Assembly: GCA_964019055.1 (NCBI GenBank)
Contig: OZ025211.1
Coordinates: 4,045,835 to 4,109,834, forward strand
From: Anthopleura xanthogrammica
Lineage: Eukaryota; Cnidaria; Anthozoa; Actiniaria; Actiniidae
Reading direction: 5' to 3'
Length of the DNA stretch: 64,000 nt
The translations under genes and the position numbers were made by a program. The number at the start of each line of letters is the position of its first letter. Position 1 is the first letter of the stretch. The notes beneath the pieces were generated by a model. The model ran no database searches, had not been told where the DNA came from, and saw only the letters and a list, made by a program, of their open reading frames with translations. Positions 10,258-22,314 of the stretch are shown piece after piece.

Positions 10258-11672
10258 CATCGCCAGAAATTCCGAACCAAAGTGGGCGGGCACTATATTA
10301 TGCAAAATTAGAATCATGCAAAATAAATGCCAATCATTCTTATTGTCTTATCTCAATTGTAATTGGTTCATACATCACAACTTAGCATTGAACATAAAGG
10401 TTTGTTCGCTGCTTTAAATTATTTATCTACGGCAGATATTTTGCCAGCAAAACATTCTAAAAGACCAAAAGGAAGCGGATCAGTTTGGGAAGTCGAAATA
10501 TTCATTTAAAGACGTAAATCTTCGGCAGCGGTGAGAGAAAGATCGTCTACGACTGTAGAATCACGAAGTTAATCATAAAGTTAGCTTATGGAATAATTCT
10601 TTGTTTTCCTCATTTACTGATAAACGTTAATTTATCATACAAGGATTCCGACTTCTTAGTGCTGTGGAAGGGATTTTCGCCGTTCGATGCCGGCTTCAAG
10701 GGAACACGAGGATAATATCATCCCAGAGTGTTTTCGGTGCGTTATAATTAGTACATAGTTTTATGTAGCTCTCGCTCGCTTACCAAGATTATTCCACAAA
10801 AATGTCCCGAAGCCCCAACTGTCTATGAGAATCAGTGAAACCTACGTACAACACCGTATTATTATTATATAAGAATCGCTGAGTCTGAACAGCGTCTGCT
10901 CTCTATCTTTCCTCGATTTTTCAGTCATTTTCAATAAAAAATAACGGCTGCTATGAATAAGAATTATTTTGTTTATGTCGCGCCGGAAGTGTTTCTTTTC
11001 AGAGCTTCGAAGTCTAATGACTGCAAATATTGAGAGATGAAAAACCGAAATGAGTTTGTGGCCAAACCATTTGAAACTTGGCAGAAATATTGACGAAAGT
11101 CCAATCCTTCAAACAAGATTTAAGATAGAGCATGACCATGATTTTGAGACCAAAATAGTTGAGGGATTTCGCACACTTCCGGTTTTCTTCACTAAAATGG
11201 GCACTCGAAATCCTAGTATTTTTGTTGTTGTCAAACCGAATTGTAATTTAAAGTTTTGGTTCTGATTTATTAATTTTATTAAAGCTTGAAGGTTAGTTGT
11301 TGAACTTCTAAGCCGTGCAGCTGTTGTAGTACCCGATAATCATGATTTTGAGACCAAAATAGTTGAGGGATTTCGCGCTCTTCTAGGTCTTCTTCACTAA
11401 ATTGGGCACTTAAAACCCTAGTATTTTTGTTTTTGTAAAACCGAACTCTAATTTAAAGTTTTGGTTCTGATTTATTATTTTTATTAAAGCTTGCAAGTTA
11501 GTTGTTGGACTTCTAAGCCGTGCAGCTGTTGTAGTTAAATATTTTGTAAGATATCGAGGAATTAAAACTCTAGCTCCATACATTTTCTGTTAATTTGAAA
11601 ACTGTAAGTATAGGATTACTCCGTAAGAATAACGCCGCTAATACGCATGTCCGTTCGGAATTTCTGGCAATG
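10258..11672. mobile_element. DNA transposon family X, 1415-bp copy, inserted in tail-A exon
   Basis: The terminal repeats equal those of the 4635-5429 element (CATCGCCAGAAATTCCGAAC, and its inverse with one mismatch). The empty site is known from the other tail-A exons (GAGGATGGAGGTG), which shows that the insertion added the element plus one base (G). Internal sequence is related to the shorter copy only in patches. No transposase is seen. Confidence 0.87.
11137..11535. repeat. Tandem duplication of about 195 bp inside the transposon
   Basis: The blocks 11137-11330 and 11341-11535 are diverged copies, both beginning CATGATTTTGAGACCAAAAT and ending GCCGTGCAGCTGTTGTAGT. No coding function seen. 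Confidence 0.85.
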
Positions 11673-11771
11673 GGAGGTGCACCTGATACAGCACACGGGG
11701 TCTATCAAGAACTTAAGGATAACAATGTGGTGTCAGAATACCAGTCATTAGACAAGCATACAAGAAAGTGA

Positions 11772-12004
11772 AACTGAGCTCAGGAGGAGATAGTGAAATA
11801 AATCAAACATTTTTCTTGTTGGCTTTACTGCAGAGTTCAGGGGGATTGGAGAAAAATTATAATATTGGCTTCACTGCTTGCTATCGATGTAAATTGTGAA
11901 TTTTTGCAATAAATTCATGTCGATTAAACCATGGAAACCTTAATTAATTATTGTAATTTTTGGAAATATAATAATTAAATTTGTCACATATTTCCTGGTT
12001 CAGT

Positions 12005-12058
<54 letters not shown>

Positions 12059-12335
12059 GTCTACATATCAAGCTAATCGCAGCATTAATGAATTAAATTT
12101 GAAGAAAAATAATGCTAACAGAGAATGTGAAATTTAGAATGTGAGTGAGCAAACGTCTTCTCACGAAGGTCCTGGAAACCCATTGAATGCCTTTTTTGTC
12201 GGTTTACAGCATCTTATTCTTTTGCTCCGTCGTCTTGGTTCCACTAGCAGGTAACACCACCGGGCTTCCTGTGGTGTCTTAAGATTGATATCTAGGGAGG
12301 GGAGAGATTTTTATATCAGTGTAGCCTTCTTGTCG
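11772..12335. other. R0/R1 intergenic spacer with (TA)n run
   Basis: No gene seen. It starts with the 3' flank of the tail-A exon and contains a TA run at 12007-12055. Near its right end it holds the shared words CCTGTGGTGT found upstream of every exon 1 in the array. Confidence 0.6.
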
Positions 12336-12372
12336 ACTTCCGGTGTAAAATCACCAAAGCAGAAAGTGAAAC
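12336..12372 (+). promoter_or_regulatory. ETS plus IRF/ISRE-like sites upstream of R1
   Basis: ACTTCCGGT (12336-12344) is the inverse of the ETS consensus ACCGGAAGT. GAAAGTGAAAC (12362-12372) fits the IRF/ISRE pattern GAAANNGAAA. The pair lies 42-78 bases before the R1 start codon. The same arrangement recurs in the other copies, which is the main support; binding is inferred. Confidence 0.5.
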
Positions 12373-12413
12373 ATTAATATATATTTGTGGTAATGCATAT
12401 CAGAGGTGAAGCC

Positions 12414-15400
12414 ATGGATCTCTTAGATACTTTCCGTGATATTATTTTTCTTACATTCCTGACAACACAATTTCTTCATCTTGGTATTGGACAAGATAAG
12501 TTTTCAATAATGCGAGAACCTAGGTATCTAACTGCTTCAGTGACTCATTTAGATTATTTTAAACCTTCTTGGTTGGAATGCAGTGGATCTCGCTCCCCTT
12601 CAAACTGTGCATCCTACAAGGGCTATGTTGTTATCGGTAAATGTCAGTGCAAATGCACTTTACAAAAAGCTACTTTTGGTTTCTATTCGAGGATGTGGAC
12701 TTGTCTGGATAACATTGAAGTCAGAAATCAATCAGGTTTGTATAAGTCCGATATACTCGGCGTTATATACAAATATCTAGATACTGTCTATTTCCCGCAC
12801 TTGCCAGTACTAGTTCCACACTAATAATTTCTTTAGGCATAAAAATCAATAACTAGCTTGTCACTCGTACCAGTAGTAGACGGAAAACAAAATAGAATTT
12901 CCTGTTTTACTCGAGTCATAAAAACTCGTTCTCCTGTCTGAATTTGTTTGAACAAATGTTGATAGTTTACATTCAGATACACAATTTACTTACGCGATTG
13001 ATTTGGTTTCCTTTTTTCAAAACTAAACAAGACCCTTTTCCTCCACTCATCATATTTAGGAAAAAGAAATTGCCCATGAAGATTTTTATTGGAGTACGGA
13101 GTACAAAACAGCCAAAATGAAACTTCCGTCTCTTTGTTTATCATTATTCAGGCTGCAATTACAAGTTTGCATTTGAGCGTGATGGGCAGCCCCTCATAAT
13201 CGTGCAGCAAGATCAAACCGTGTTCAAAGATGTAATCCTACCTTCTAAAAATTGTTCAGTGGAATCAAAAACAACGCGTTACTTTACGTGTGATGGCAGA
13301 TGGGCTGGGATCGACTCGCAGTCGTGGTTTACAATCACTCACGAAAATAAATTGTACCACTCTACTAGACATAGATACCAGGTATATAAAAGGAAATGTT
13401 TTTAATAATCAGTACGTGGAATATGCAAGCAAATCACAAGACAATAGATAAACTGAAACTAATTAATATAACATGGCAGGAGTGGGGTGGGGGAGCTGAG
13501 ACTCTGTTGTCTGTGCTTAAGCTTTTCCTTGAAGACTCGAGCACCCCACGGACAATTTCAGCTATCATTTATGCATACAATTTGTCCTGCTATGGACTTC
13601 AAGTTCATCGAATACGAAGCTGATTAATAAATGATGCTTAGTTTACATGGATTTAGCGACGAATTTGTTCATAAATCCTTTTGAAAAGTAAGAAAGCGTA
13701 CAACGATAAATGTATATAGGAAAGAAATATAAAGTGGGGTTCTCTTCACTCTCAAACACCAAACAATTTTATCATTAAACATACACATCGTAGAGGTTTA
13801 TTTGTTTTATGATAATATACAGTCAGTTGAAATAAAACTCCCAGGCGTTGTCGCTGACCGGCTCCGCTACTACGCGACTAGCCCGAACCGGAGTATGGGT
13901 AAGAATCACTGAAGCGGTTGAATTCTTCACTGATCAAATATGCGCCGGGCTTACAGTACGAAAATTCGCTGGCGAAATAGTATTTTAATGACTTAACAGT
14001 TTCAAAATTGGGAACATCTTTGACTGAATATTAGTCATATCGACTTTTGTCTTCCTTTCGCAAAACCGGAAGACAAACTATGAAAGAGTTGCTGCTTGTT
14101 ATTAGTAAGAAAAGACAACTACTTTAGAGCGAATAATTAAGCGCTTCAGCGATGCGACAACGTTTTTTCAAATGACTGTATTTACTTTAATCTCAGTTAC
14201 TGATTGGTGACGTTGATGATGATCTACTGGGTAGAATAATCAGACTGAATATTAATTGCGCAAACCATACGAACTCCTGTCTCTTATTCAAGCTCAAAGG
14301 AACTATACATTGTAAGTTTAAAAAAACTCTCTCTTATCAAGAGAGCATAAAATAAGAGAGGGAAAATTCTAAATACCGCGCGCGCCATGTGAATTCCCGG
14401 TTGGGCTATTTTTAGCATCCAAAGTCGTTTGGTTTTTAATTTTTTGATGGCGTGGACGTGTGCGCGCGCGCTCAAAAACAACATACTTTTCGTCGATTTT
14501 TCTTTTGTTTTTAAACAAAATCTATTAGATAAAGCAAAAAGATCAGAATCGGCTATGTTCTGTTCTCTGATAAAACACGACTGAGGCTGTTGAACACAAA
14601 AAAAGACGCGAAATTTATGTTTTTTTATGAAATTTAAATTACATGCTTTCGCTACTTCCAGGTTTGGATGAAGCACACAATGTTTGAAGCAAAGGAGTAG
14701 GTATGGCGAAAATTGTTTGTACGCGGATGCTAAAAATAGCCCAAACGGGAATTCACATGGAGCGCGCGGTGTCAGTAAGAAGTTTCCCTCTCTTATTTAG
14801 CTCTCTTGCTCTTATTCAAAGCATTTAGTTTATCATTGGGGTTTCGACTGTTTCTTTGACGGGCTACCTGTGGCTATGGACTGAAGGAGACTGAGAGCAA
14901 GCGACAGTCCTCTTTTCCCAAACCCCTCAGTCCTCCCTCCTTTATCACTCAGTAATCCCAAGAGCCAAAGAAAGTAAAATAAAAGAGACGCCTGAGGAGG
15001 GGGATATTACATTAATCAGAATTTTGGTTATGTCGGTTTAAGGTGATGAAAACGTCATATCCGCTACAACTGCAAAACCAACACCTACGAGTAAAGCATC
15101 TGATAAAATACCAACAACGGCAACGACAACGATAACGACAACGGCAGCAGCAAAGGCAACAGCAACAGCAACACCAGCTCCAAATGTAAGTAAGAAAGTA
15201 AAGACCTATCTACGATAGTACATTAAACGAGTCAGTATTTTATTGTTAAACATGTCTTTTTAGGCCACAGCAAACCTGAAAGATAATGGACAAAAAGGGA
15301 AAGCGAAAGCAAGTGGAAGTTGGTCAACCTTGGTTGGTGTTGTGGTTACCTTGGTGATCATCGTTGTCATAGTGATAGCGATAGTTGCATACGTGTACCG

Positions 15401-17031
15401 TAAGCGAAAAAGGTTAGTTTCTATTCATTAGTAAAAAATGTTTAATGGCACGTGCCTGTGGACTGTCATGGAAACGCCTTGATTGACGTCCACTAAAACC
15501 TACTTCGTCGCGACGACGATTCCGCGTGGCCATTGAGATGCACTGTAATAGGGAAAATTGATTAAAACATTTTACTTTCTATTTCAGGGGTGAATCAGTG
15601 TGGCTCGTAGATCGCATCTCTTCTCGTGGTAAGATACTTACTCTCATTTATTTTACTGGTACAATTATATATACTTTCAGAACCATTTCGTAATTCAATC
15701 AGTAGCGAGTACAGATTGTTATTTGGGATCGATAGAGTTATTTTGGCCGTACTTACGTACATGCTATCAAGGAATTAATGATAATTAATGATAACGATAA
15801 TTTATCTATATAGCGCCATTTCAAGCAGTTCAATGGCGCTAGAGACAGTAAGAAATGGCTAATCAATTACAAAGTTCAGTAAAGCAGAGTCAAAAGAAAA
15901 ACCTGTGGAGAAGGGCTGTTAGGATATAAACCTTATCAGTTTTTAAGTCTCTTAAAATATGGAATAAACTTTTCAATCAGTCAGGAAATCAAGATCAACC
16001 CAACCGAAGAAGAAGACCGTGGATGAAACACAGGAAGACCAGGAATATGCTGAGATCCCTGAAGAACAACGAAGACACGTACCAGTTGATCAGGCAGGAG
16101 GTAAAACGTAATGCTCAGACATATCCCACGTTCACAAGAGTTTTATTTTGGGTATCAAAAATGAAAAAATAAGTTTACTTGTGCCTTAAAGGATACGATA
16201 ATAAGACCTTTTTGATTCCTATCCCAATTCTGCGCGTAAAGATAAGTCAAGGCTAGTTTTTCAAAACGCATCGCATTTAAAAAAGTCTTCTTAGCAGATG
16301 AACATTTGAACACATGGATTTCTCATCCTTGCTAGGAAGCTGATCTTACTTGAATGTTCCTTTGAAAGTCTCCTATGCTCAACCTTGTTATGTATTCTTC
16401 ATTTATATTTCAAGGTATATACAGCTACGCATTTGACAATCCACAAACAGCATACATTGCACCCCAACCAGCACCATATAACAGACTGGTACATAATCAA
16501 AACAGGGCTGATCAGGAAGGGGCGGTATACTCAACCGCGAACGATGGCCCAGTGTATAATGTACTTGAACGTCCCCCAGCTGAGAACCATATCATGGTGA
16601 CCTCAGAGAGAACCATAAATGAGGGACCTTTCTCTCAAGACCTTGAGCCAAAGTATTATGTCCTTGAAGGGCCCGATACAACCATGAATGAAGGACCTCC
16701 CTTGCAAGACCTTGAACCAGAGTATCATGTCCTTGAAGGGCCCGATACAACCATGAATGAAGGACCTCCCTCTCAAGACCTTGAACCAGAGTATCATGTC
16801 CTTGAAGGGCCCGATACGACCATGAATGAGGGACCTCCCTCTCAAGACCTTGAACCACAGTATCATGTCCTTGAAGGGCCCGATATAACAGATGAGACTA
16901 CAGACTCTGCTTTCAATTCAAACACTGACGTAAGATCCTCGATTGGGACAGCCAATCCTAGCGGACCTCAGACTGACCACGTGGCTCCAAAAGAAAGAAG
17001 AAAGCCTCCGAGTCCACCAAGAAAAATATGA
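12414..17031 (+). CDS. R1: single-pass receptor, tail B (complete, 578 aa)
   Basis: Exons: 12414-12735, 13152-13381, 14197-14311, 15043-15185, 15264-15412, 15588-15628, 15981-16100, 16415-17031. The joined frame is open (1737 nt). Signal peptide 1 to about 24 (hydrophobic IIFLTFLTTQFLHL), then a 12-cysteine ectodomain (KCQCKC cluster, MWTC, YFTCDGRWAG), a Thr/Ala-rich stalk (about 223-270), a transmembrane helix at about 293-315, and a basic stop-transfer. The tail has QEYAEI (exon 7), YNRL, YSTA, YNVL and four 23-residue repeats with Y[HY]VL. An in-frame ATG exists at 12387; I chose 12414 because it matches the start in the other copies. It is more divergent in the ectodomain than R2-R6. Intron 3 carries a MITE. 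Function unknown; a membrane receptor signalling through tyrosine motifs is inferred. AATAAA at 17228-17233 may be the poly(A) signal. Confidence 0.82.
14329..14816. mobile_element. MITE with long (about 90 bp) terminal inverted repeats in R1 intron 3
   Basis: The left arm runs CTCTCTTATCAAGAGAGC ... GAATTCCCGGTTGGGCTATTTTTAGCATCC and the right arm gives the inverse (GGATGCTAAAAATAGCCC ... CTCTCTTATTTAGCTCTC). About 300 bp lie between the arms. No transposase. It is absent from the same intron in R2-R6. Confidence 0.8.
15450..15535. repeat. Half copy of the intron-5 foldback element in R1
   Basis: GTCATGGAAACGCCTTGATT and the following bases match the right arm of the complete foldback at 20674-20888. 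The left arm is missing here. Confidence 0.65.
16612..16884 (+). repeat. 69-bp coding repeat, four units (tail B of R1)
   Basis: Four tandem 69-bp units each encode 23 residues centred on NEGPPSQDLEPEYHVLEGPD. The tyrosine sits in YxxL (YYVL in unit 1, YHVL in units 2-4). Other tail-B exons have two (R0, R4) or one (R6). Confidence 0.9.
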
Positions 17032-17590
17032 TCTTCAAAGTAATTGTTGGTATTGTGTTTTATAAAACAGAGTTTAATTATCTTTTTTTATCAGAAAAAC
17101 AAACGCAAAGAGATTACTACGTTTCGACATCGTCCTATGTCATTATCAAGTGTATTAGATATAAGTAAAGCGTGTATAAATATGCAGGATACGGTAGAAA
17201 TCGAATGGTACAATAGTCAATTAGTTAAATAAAGAGTCACGTGAATAGTTTAGCTCGCACACAGTCCGTCTGAACGTTCAGAGTAGGCGACTTTCTCTTA
17301 ATGTGAAGCATCTATTATTAATTATTATTAATTATCTTGCATCAATATAAATCTAACTAAGAAACAACCTGGATAAAAGCAAACAATAATAACAAGGCAA
17401 AATATATCGCTATCAAATGGATAAAACATTGATTGAAATTAAAAATACTGAATTTAATTTTAATGCTAGAGAACATTATGAAATCCCAAGAATGTGAGGG
17501 AGCAAGTGACCTGTTTCCCTGGAAGTAAGTACTGAATATAATACACTTGCCGCACAAGCGGCATTCATTAGCAGTTTACGCAGACTCAAT
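17032..17590. other. R1 3' flank
   Basis: No further gene seen. AATAAA occurs at 17228-17233, about 200 bases after the R1 stop. The rest is AT-rich and unremarkable. Confidence 0.5.
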
Positions 17591-17823
17591 TGTGCATTTA
17601 CAGCGCGACTCGCAAAAGTATGACCACTTTTAATATATTCGCATACTTCTATGCACGGGTTTTTTTGCTGCCCAACGAGTTTTTACACCCCTTATTTGGT
17701 AAAACCAGACAGCTTGTCATCAAATGTGTCTGTTGAAAGTACAAAATCCCGTGCATAGAAGAATGCGAATACATTAAATGTGGTCCTACTTTTGCGCGTC
17801 GCGCTGTAATCATATAGTGCACT
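17591..17823. mobile_element. Foldback MITE between R1 and R2
   Basis: The arms of about 70 bases are inverse copies: TACAGCGCGACTCGCAAAAG ... CTATGCACGGGTTTT on the left, AAAATCCCGTGCATAG ... CTTTTGCGCGTCGCGCTGTA on the right. No coding content. Bases 17824-18288 beyond it hold nothing recognised besides the shared promoter-proximal words. Confidence 0.8.
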
Positions 17824-18288
17824 GCGAGATTTACATAAAACATTTACCTAGGGTACGTGATTGAAGAAACACCGTTAAGGAAAAAGATATTCTCATCAAA
17901 GATTCCATGAACCTTGAGCCGTTCGTCGGAAAATGACTTCAGTTTTATATGTCATTTTTTTGGCACTGATGCACTCGCGCTACTTGTTTGTACATTTGTA
18001 ACTTGTTCATGATCATAAACAGCGAAATTCAGTGTCTGTTTTCGTGTGCATCTGGTGGAGAGGAGCTGCAATATTTGTTTGTACTTGTGCTGCAAACGTG
18101 AAACAACGAGAAATGGAAACCTAGCTTGTACACAGCAAAATTTGTGTGCTGTCCGCGTGGATTTATTGGTATAACACAGGAAAACCATGCTGCGTTTTTT
18201 ACTTGCACATCTAAGCTCAGACGTGCAAGTAATAATGTTGGGTTCCCTGTGGTGTAGTAAGATTGACGTCTAATGAAGATTAATGTCG

Positions 18289-18324
18289 ACTTCCGGTGAA
18301 AAATCAAGAACTAGAAAGTAAATC
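18289..18324 (+). promoter_or_regulatory. ETS site with decayed IRF-like site upstream of R2
   Basis: ACTTCCGGT is kept at 18289-18297. The IRF-like site reads GAAAGTAAATC from 18314 and no longer fits GAAANNGAAA. This agrees with R2 being a pseudogene. Confidence 0.4.
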
Positions 18325-20673
18325 TAAAATATGCATATTATTTGTCGTATATAATAAATACCAGAAGTCTGAATCCATGGAGGTCTTGAGTTCCTTCAAC
18401 AATATCGTCTGTTTTGTTTTCTTGACAACACAGTTTTATTTTGGTGTCAGTCAAGAAATGTTTACAATAATACGAAATCCTGGTGGTGGTGGTCTTTGGA
18501 CTGACTTTGATCAGTTTAAACTTCCTGACTCGAAATGCAGTTTTGACTGTTATAACTGGAAGGCTTACCGTGATTCACAGCCCTGTCATTGTGAATGTTC
18601 CTATGCTCTGGATCCTGGACATGTCTGGCTAACACTGAAGTCAGAAAACAAACAGGTTTGTTTACAAGTCAGGGATTGATTGAGTTCTATCTATCTATTT
18701 CCGCTCAACAGTTCGAGAAGTTGAAGCGAAACTAAAATGTACTTAAGTTAATATTTCAATCAAATTAGTCACCAAAGACCTACAAAACTGAAACCGCTGA
18801 GGATCATGGCAAACATTTGATATCAAACAAAAGCTTTTGATATAAACTGCAACTTTAGGATGGTCACAGGAGGTGAAACTGTAGTAACTGGTGAAAGAGC
18901 TCAAGTCTCTCAACAGTTAGTAATCAGTCGAAACATGTAAAATGTATGTACCCATAATCCTTGCCAGTCTCAGCTTTGTAGGTTTTTACTAGTGAAATGA
19001 AATGCGTTCGGTGTGAATAATAGAATAAAGAATTAAGAGAAAAATATCAAATGATATTTTTCTCTTAGTTCTTTGTAGTTTTTTGGTGACTAACTTTATT
19101 GAAATAAGTATACAGCTAATTCAATTAAAATTAATTGTCGCTGAAAAAAGCCTAAAGCTTTGAGACTGGAATCCTGAAAATTATTTCACCGTGGCTGATT
19201 ATTACCTGACAATAAGAAACTCACTGTATGGTTGCAAATTCTACGGCTTGGACGTGTATTCCATAATTCTTAGATAGCTTACAGTGAAGTTTGTTGGTAA
19301 ACAAAAGATAAATGATAGGCTTTAGGCTATTTTCAGCGACCTTTTCTCTCATGGATTTGTCTATAGTAACTGAAATATAAGTTTATCGAATGGCTGGTGT
19401 TCACTCCAGTATTCTGGCTTTATGCAGTTGCTACTTTCATAACATAGCCTATTCTATTTTTCCGCTAAACAACAACAAATTAACTTTTATAATCACGAAG
19501 TTTAGAATAAAGAGAATTTAATCTCTGATTTAAGATCATGAAAGGGAAACTTCCGTCTCATAAAGTTACCATTTTATACCAGCCAGGATCTGTAAATACA
19601 AGTTCCAAAATGAAAATGATGGCCAACCGCTCAGAATCGTGGAGCAAGGTAAACAATACGACGTAATTCTGCCTTCTACTGGATGTTCAGACGATCAAAT
19701 GACATCTCGGTACTTTACGTGTGATGGTAGGTGGGCTGGGATCGATTCACAATGGTTAAGCATCCAGTACAAAAGACTATCCGAAAATCGTTATATATAC
19801 GGAGTAAGTAAAATCTCGTAAATACTTCAATATTCATGACTCGGCAAGCTGCAGAAAGTTGACGATTCTGCTTCCCACTGCAACAAAAAAGCGCATTGTC
19901 TAGTTGCGTGAGCTTCGTACAACTTGCAACAATATTTCTAGCGAGACAAGTGTTCTCAAATAAGTTTAATAATTCCAGAATCATCTTTTTGCAATTTCTT
20001 TAAGATATAATGTTTGTTCCTTAGGTTCAAATTCGTTCTAATATTAGTACCGCCTTGCTGGGTAGGATAATCAGTCTGAATATCACATGTCCACAAGAAC
20101 GCTCTTGTCTCTTATTCAAGCTTCAAGGAACAATTCAGTATAAGTAAAAAAAAAATCTCATTTACTCTTCTTTAATAGCATCCTTAACTTTAAGTTTCAA
20201 TTACGTCGGCTTCAGGTGCTGAAAACGTAACATTTATAATAAAAAGTCCAAGCTCTGCAATACCTTCACCTACAAAAAAAGCTTCTGTTACAACACCAGC
20301 AACAGCGGCAAAACCAGCAACATCGGCAACATCAGCTCCAAATGTAAGTAATGGGCTATCGCCAATCACTTATGGTGCATTGAACGGAAATTGTAATTTA
20401 TAGACTGCCTGCTAGAAATGACTTTTTAAATTTTAGGCTACAGCAAACCCAAATGATAATGGGGAAAAAGAAAAAGCGGAAACAAGTGGAAGTTCGTGGA
20501 CCTTGGTTGGTGTTGCGGTTACCTTGGTGATCATTGTTGTCATAGTGATAATGATAGTGGCATACGTGTATCGTAAGCGAAAAAGGTATGTTTCTGATCA
20601 TTCATAAAGATCACTGACAAAAATCAGTGTTATCCAAGACATGCCACCTAGTCAATGAGTGCCCGAGTTACAT

Positions 20674-20888
20674 TGAGTGCTTCGCGCGGAATCGTAATAT
20701 TTGCCGTCACGACAAAATAGGGTTTTGGGGGACGTCAATCAAAGTGTTTCCGTGACATTGTCTTAAAAAAACCAAAGTTTTCAAGGGCGTGCCTATGGAA
20801 TGTCATGGAAACGCCTTGATTGACGTCCACCAAAACCTACTTCGTCGCGACGACGATCGATTCTGCAAGTGCTAGCGAGAAGCACTGT
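20674..20888. mobile_element. Foldback MITE in R2 intron 5
   Basis: Inverted arms: GAGTGCTTCGCGCGGAATCG ... GGGGGACGTCAATC on the left, GATTGACGTCCACC ... GCGAGAAGCACT on the right. Complete copies lie at the same place in R3 (25870-26080) and R5 (40990-41200), so the insertion predates their split. Confidence 0.75.
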
Positions 20889-21850
20889 ATGGAAAGCGTA
20901 TGAAAACACGAGACCAACATTTTACTTTCTATTTCAGGGGTGAATCGGTGTGGCTCGTAGATTACATCTCTTCCCGTGGTGAGATACTTCCTCTTGTTTA
21001 TTTTACTGGTATAATCTATATATTGTACGGCATGCCTGCTTTTTGCCGGGATCCCGGGATAGAATTGATTTTGGTACTTACAGACATACCATCAAGGAAG
21101 TAGTTAAAGCCATCCCCGTTTTGAAGTCTCCGAATGCATTGAATTTCTTCTTAATCGCAGTCAGGAAATCAAGATCAACACAACCGAAGAGGAAGACGGC
21201 GGATGAAACACAAGAAGACCCGCAATATGCTGAGATCACTGAAGAACAACGAAAGAACGTACCAGTTGATCAGGCAGGAGGTAACCGCTGAGTTTGATGA
21301 CCACAGAGTCATTCATACAGGTTTAGCCTCGTTTATAAGTTAGCTATTCAAAGATACAATTAAATGTCCGCAGGATTTCAAAAGCATTGGTTTTGCTCAG
21401 GTTGCACTTCTTTAAATTACACTGTACACTGTTATTTTACAAATGGTTTGCTCTTATAGGCTAAACCTGTAAAATTGAGCCTGTAGTCAAGGATTACAGC
21501 GGTTTTTACCGAATGAGAAAACTGTCTATTTTTTCCATTTACAGGCATTACATACGACTATGCATTTGCTGGTGACTCAAGCTCGAATGAAAACCAAACC
21601 AACTATGACTTCAAAGACAGAAATATCCATGACTTCATGCTAAAAATGAGAGACCAAAACAAGAGTGGACAAAGTAATACCAAGAGGGGTAGTGAGGGGA
21701 GGAATATTGACGAGACTTGGGCCGGACTTGGAATACATCAATATGGAATTGACTGGGGTTCCAAGTACAAAAGACAAGAAAAATGCTGCGACAATTTCAG
21801 CTGATGATGGAGATTTTGTATCAATGTCAAATAATGATAGAGAGTATGAA

Positions 21851-22105
21851 GAACCAATAGAGGATGGAGGTGCTCCTGATACAGCACACGGGATCTATCA
21901 AGAACCAATAGAGGATGGAGGTGCTCCTGATACAGCACACGGGGTTTATGAAGAACCAATAGAGGATGGAGGTGCTCCTGATACAGCACACGGGGTCTAT
22001 CAAGAACCAATAGAGGATGGAGGTGCTCCTGATACAGCACACGGGGTCTATGAAGAACCAATAGAGGATGGAGGTGCTCCTGATACAGCACACGGGGTCT
22101 ATCAA
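21851..22105 (+). repeat. 51-bp coding repeat, five units (tail A of R2)
   Basis: Five 51-bp units each encode 17 residues, EPIEDGGAPDTAHG[VI]Y[QE]. Across unit borders they form YQEP or YEEP, i.e. YxxP. The final unit runs into YQEL. Confidence 0.92.
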
Positions 22106-22177
22106 GAACTTAAGGATAACAATGTGGTGTCAGAATACCAGTCATTAGACAAGCATACAAGAAAGTGAAACTGAATT

Positions 22178-22314
22178 GACCCTCTCAAAATTATCGTGGA
22201 TGCGAGGCTAACATGAAACACAAAAGAAATCACACTTTTTCTCGATGGAATTTTTGGCATTTCTTTCGTATTTCCATGTTAGCCTCGCATTCAAGTTAAT
22301 TGAGAGAAGGGTCC
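22178..22314. repeat. 3' hairpin element after R2
   Basis: GACCCTCTC ... GATGCGAGGCTAACATG on the left pairs with CATGTTAGCCTCGCATTC ... GAGAGAAGGGTC on the right. It begins about ten bases after the tail-A stop, so it should be transcribed. Equivalent copies follow R3, R5 and the tail-A relic after R4. Confidence 0.8.

Larger units (their letters stand above)
9937..11771 (+). pseudogene. R0-associated tail-A exon disrupted by a DNA transposon
   Basis: A tail-A exon starts after a good acceptor (TTTACAG, 9930-9936) and reads in frame to 10257 with TYDY, the DLGYINMEL motif and REYEEPIED. It is then cut by a 1415-bp transposon (10258-11672), which gives an early stop at 10383-10385. The remaining part resumes at 11673 and ends at the normal stop at 11769-11771, after SEYQSL. 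Only one YxxP repeat unit is left. It lies on the far side of the BEL element from R0 exons 6-8B. It could have been the alternative last exon of R0, but this product would now be truncated. Confidence 0.75.
18377..22168 (+). pseudogene. R2: receptor pseudogene, tail A
   Basis: All eight exons can be placed: 18377-18655, 19583-19803, 20025-20139, 20216-20343, 20437-20585, 20938-20978, 21161-21280, 21545-22168. Three lesions break it. Exon 1 lacks 25 bases present in R3-R6 (between CTATGCT and CTGGATCC), shifting the frame before the last ectodomain-1 cysteine. The exon 3 donor is AT (20140-20141) where every other copy has GT. The tail-A exon has one extra base near 21715, just before the YINM motif, which shifts the frame. 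Exons 2, 4, 5, 6 and 7 are intact. Exon 2 ends in a longer form (RLSENRYIYG) than in R3-R6. Tail A carries five YxxP repeat units. Confidence 0.8.

Noticed and set aside
14284..14676. 130-codon minus-strand frame in R1 intron 3
   Set aside because: It lies within an inverted-repeat MITE and overlaps R1 exon 3; the product has no recognisable feature.
16592..16866. Long minus-strand frames across the 69-bp and 51-bp repeats (also 21738-22105 and 33999-34709)
   Set aside because: They are shadows of the plus-strand coding repeats; units whose length is a multiple of three keep every frame open.
21851..22105. CRISPR-like array because of regular repeats
   Set aside because: The 51-bp units are directly adjacent, with no unique spacers, and are coding in a eukaryotic gene.
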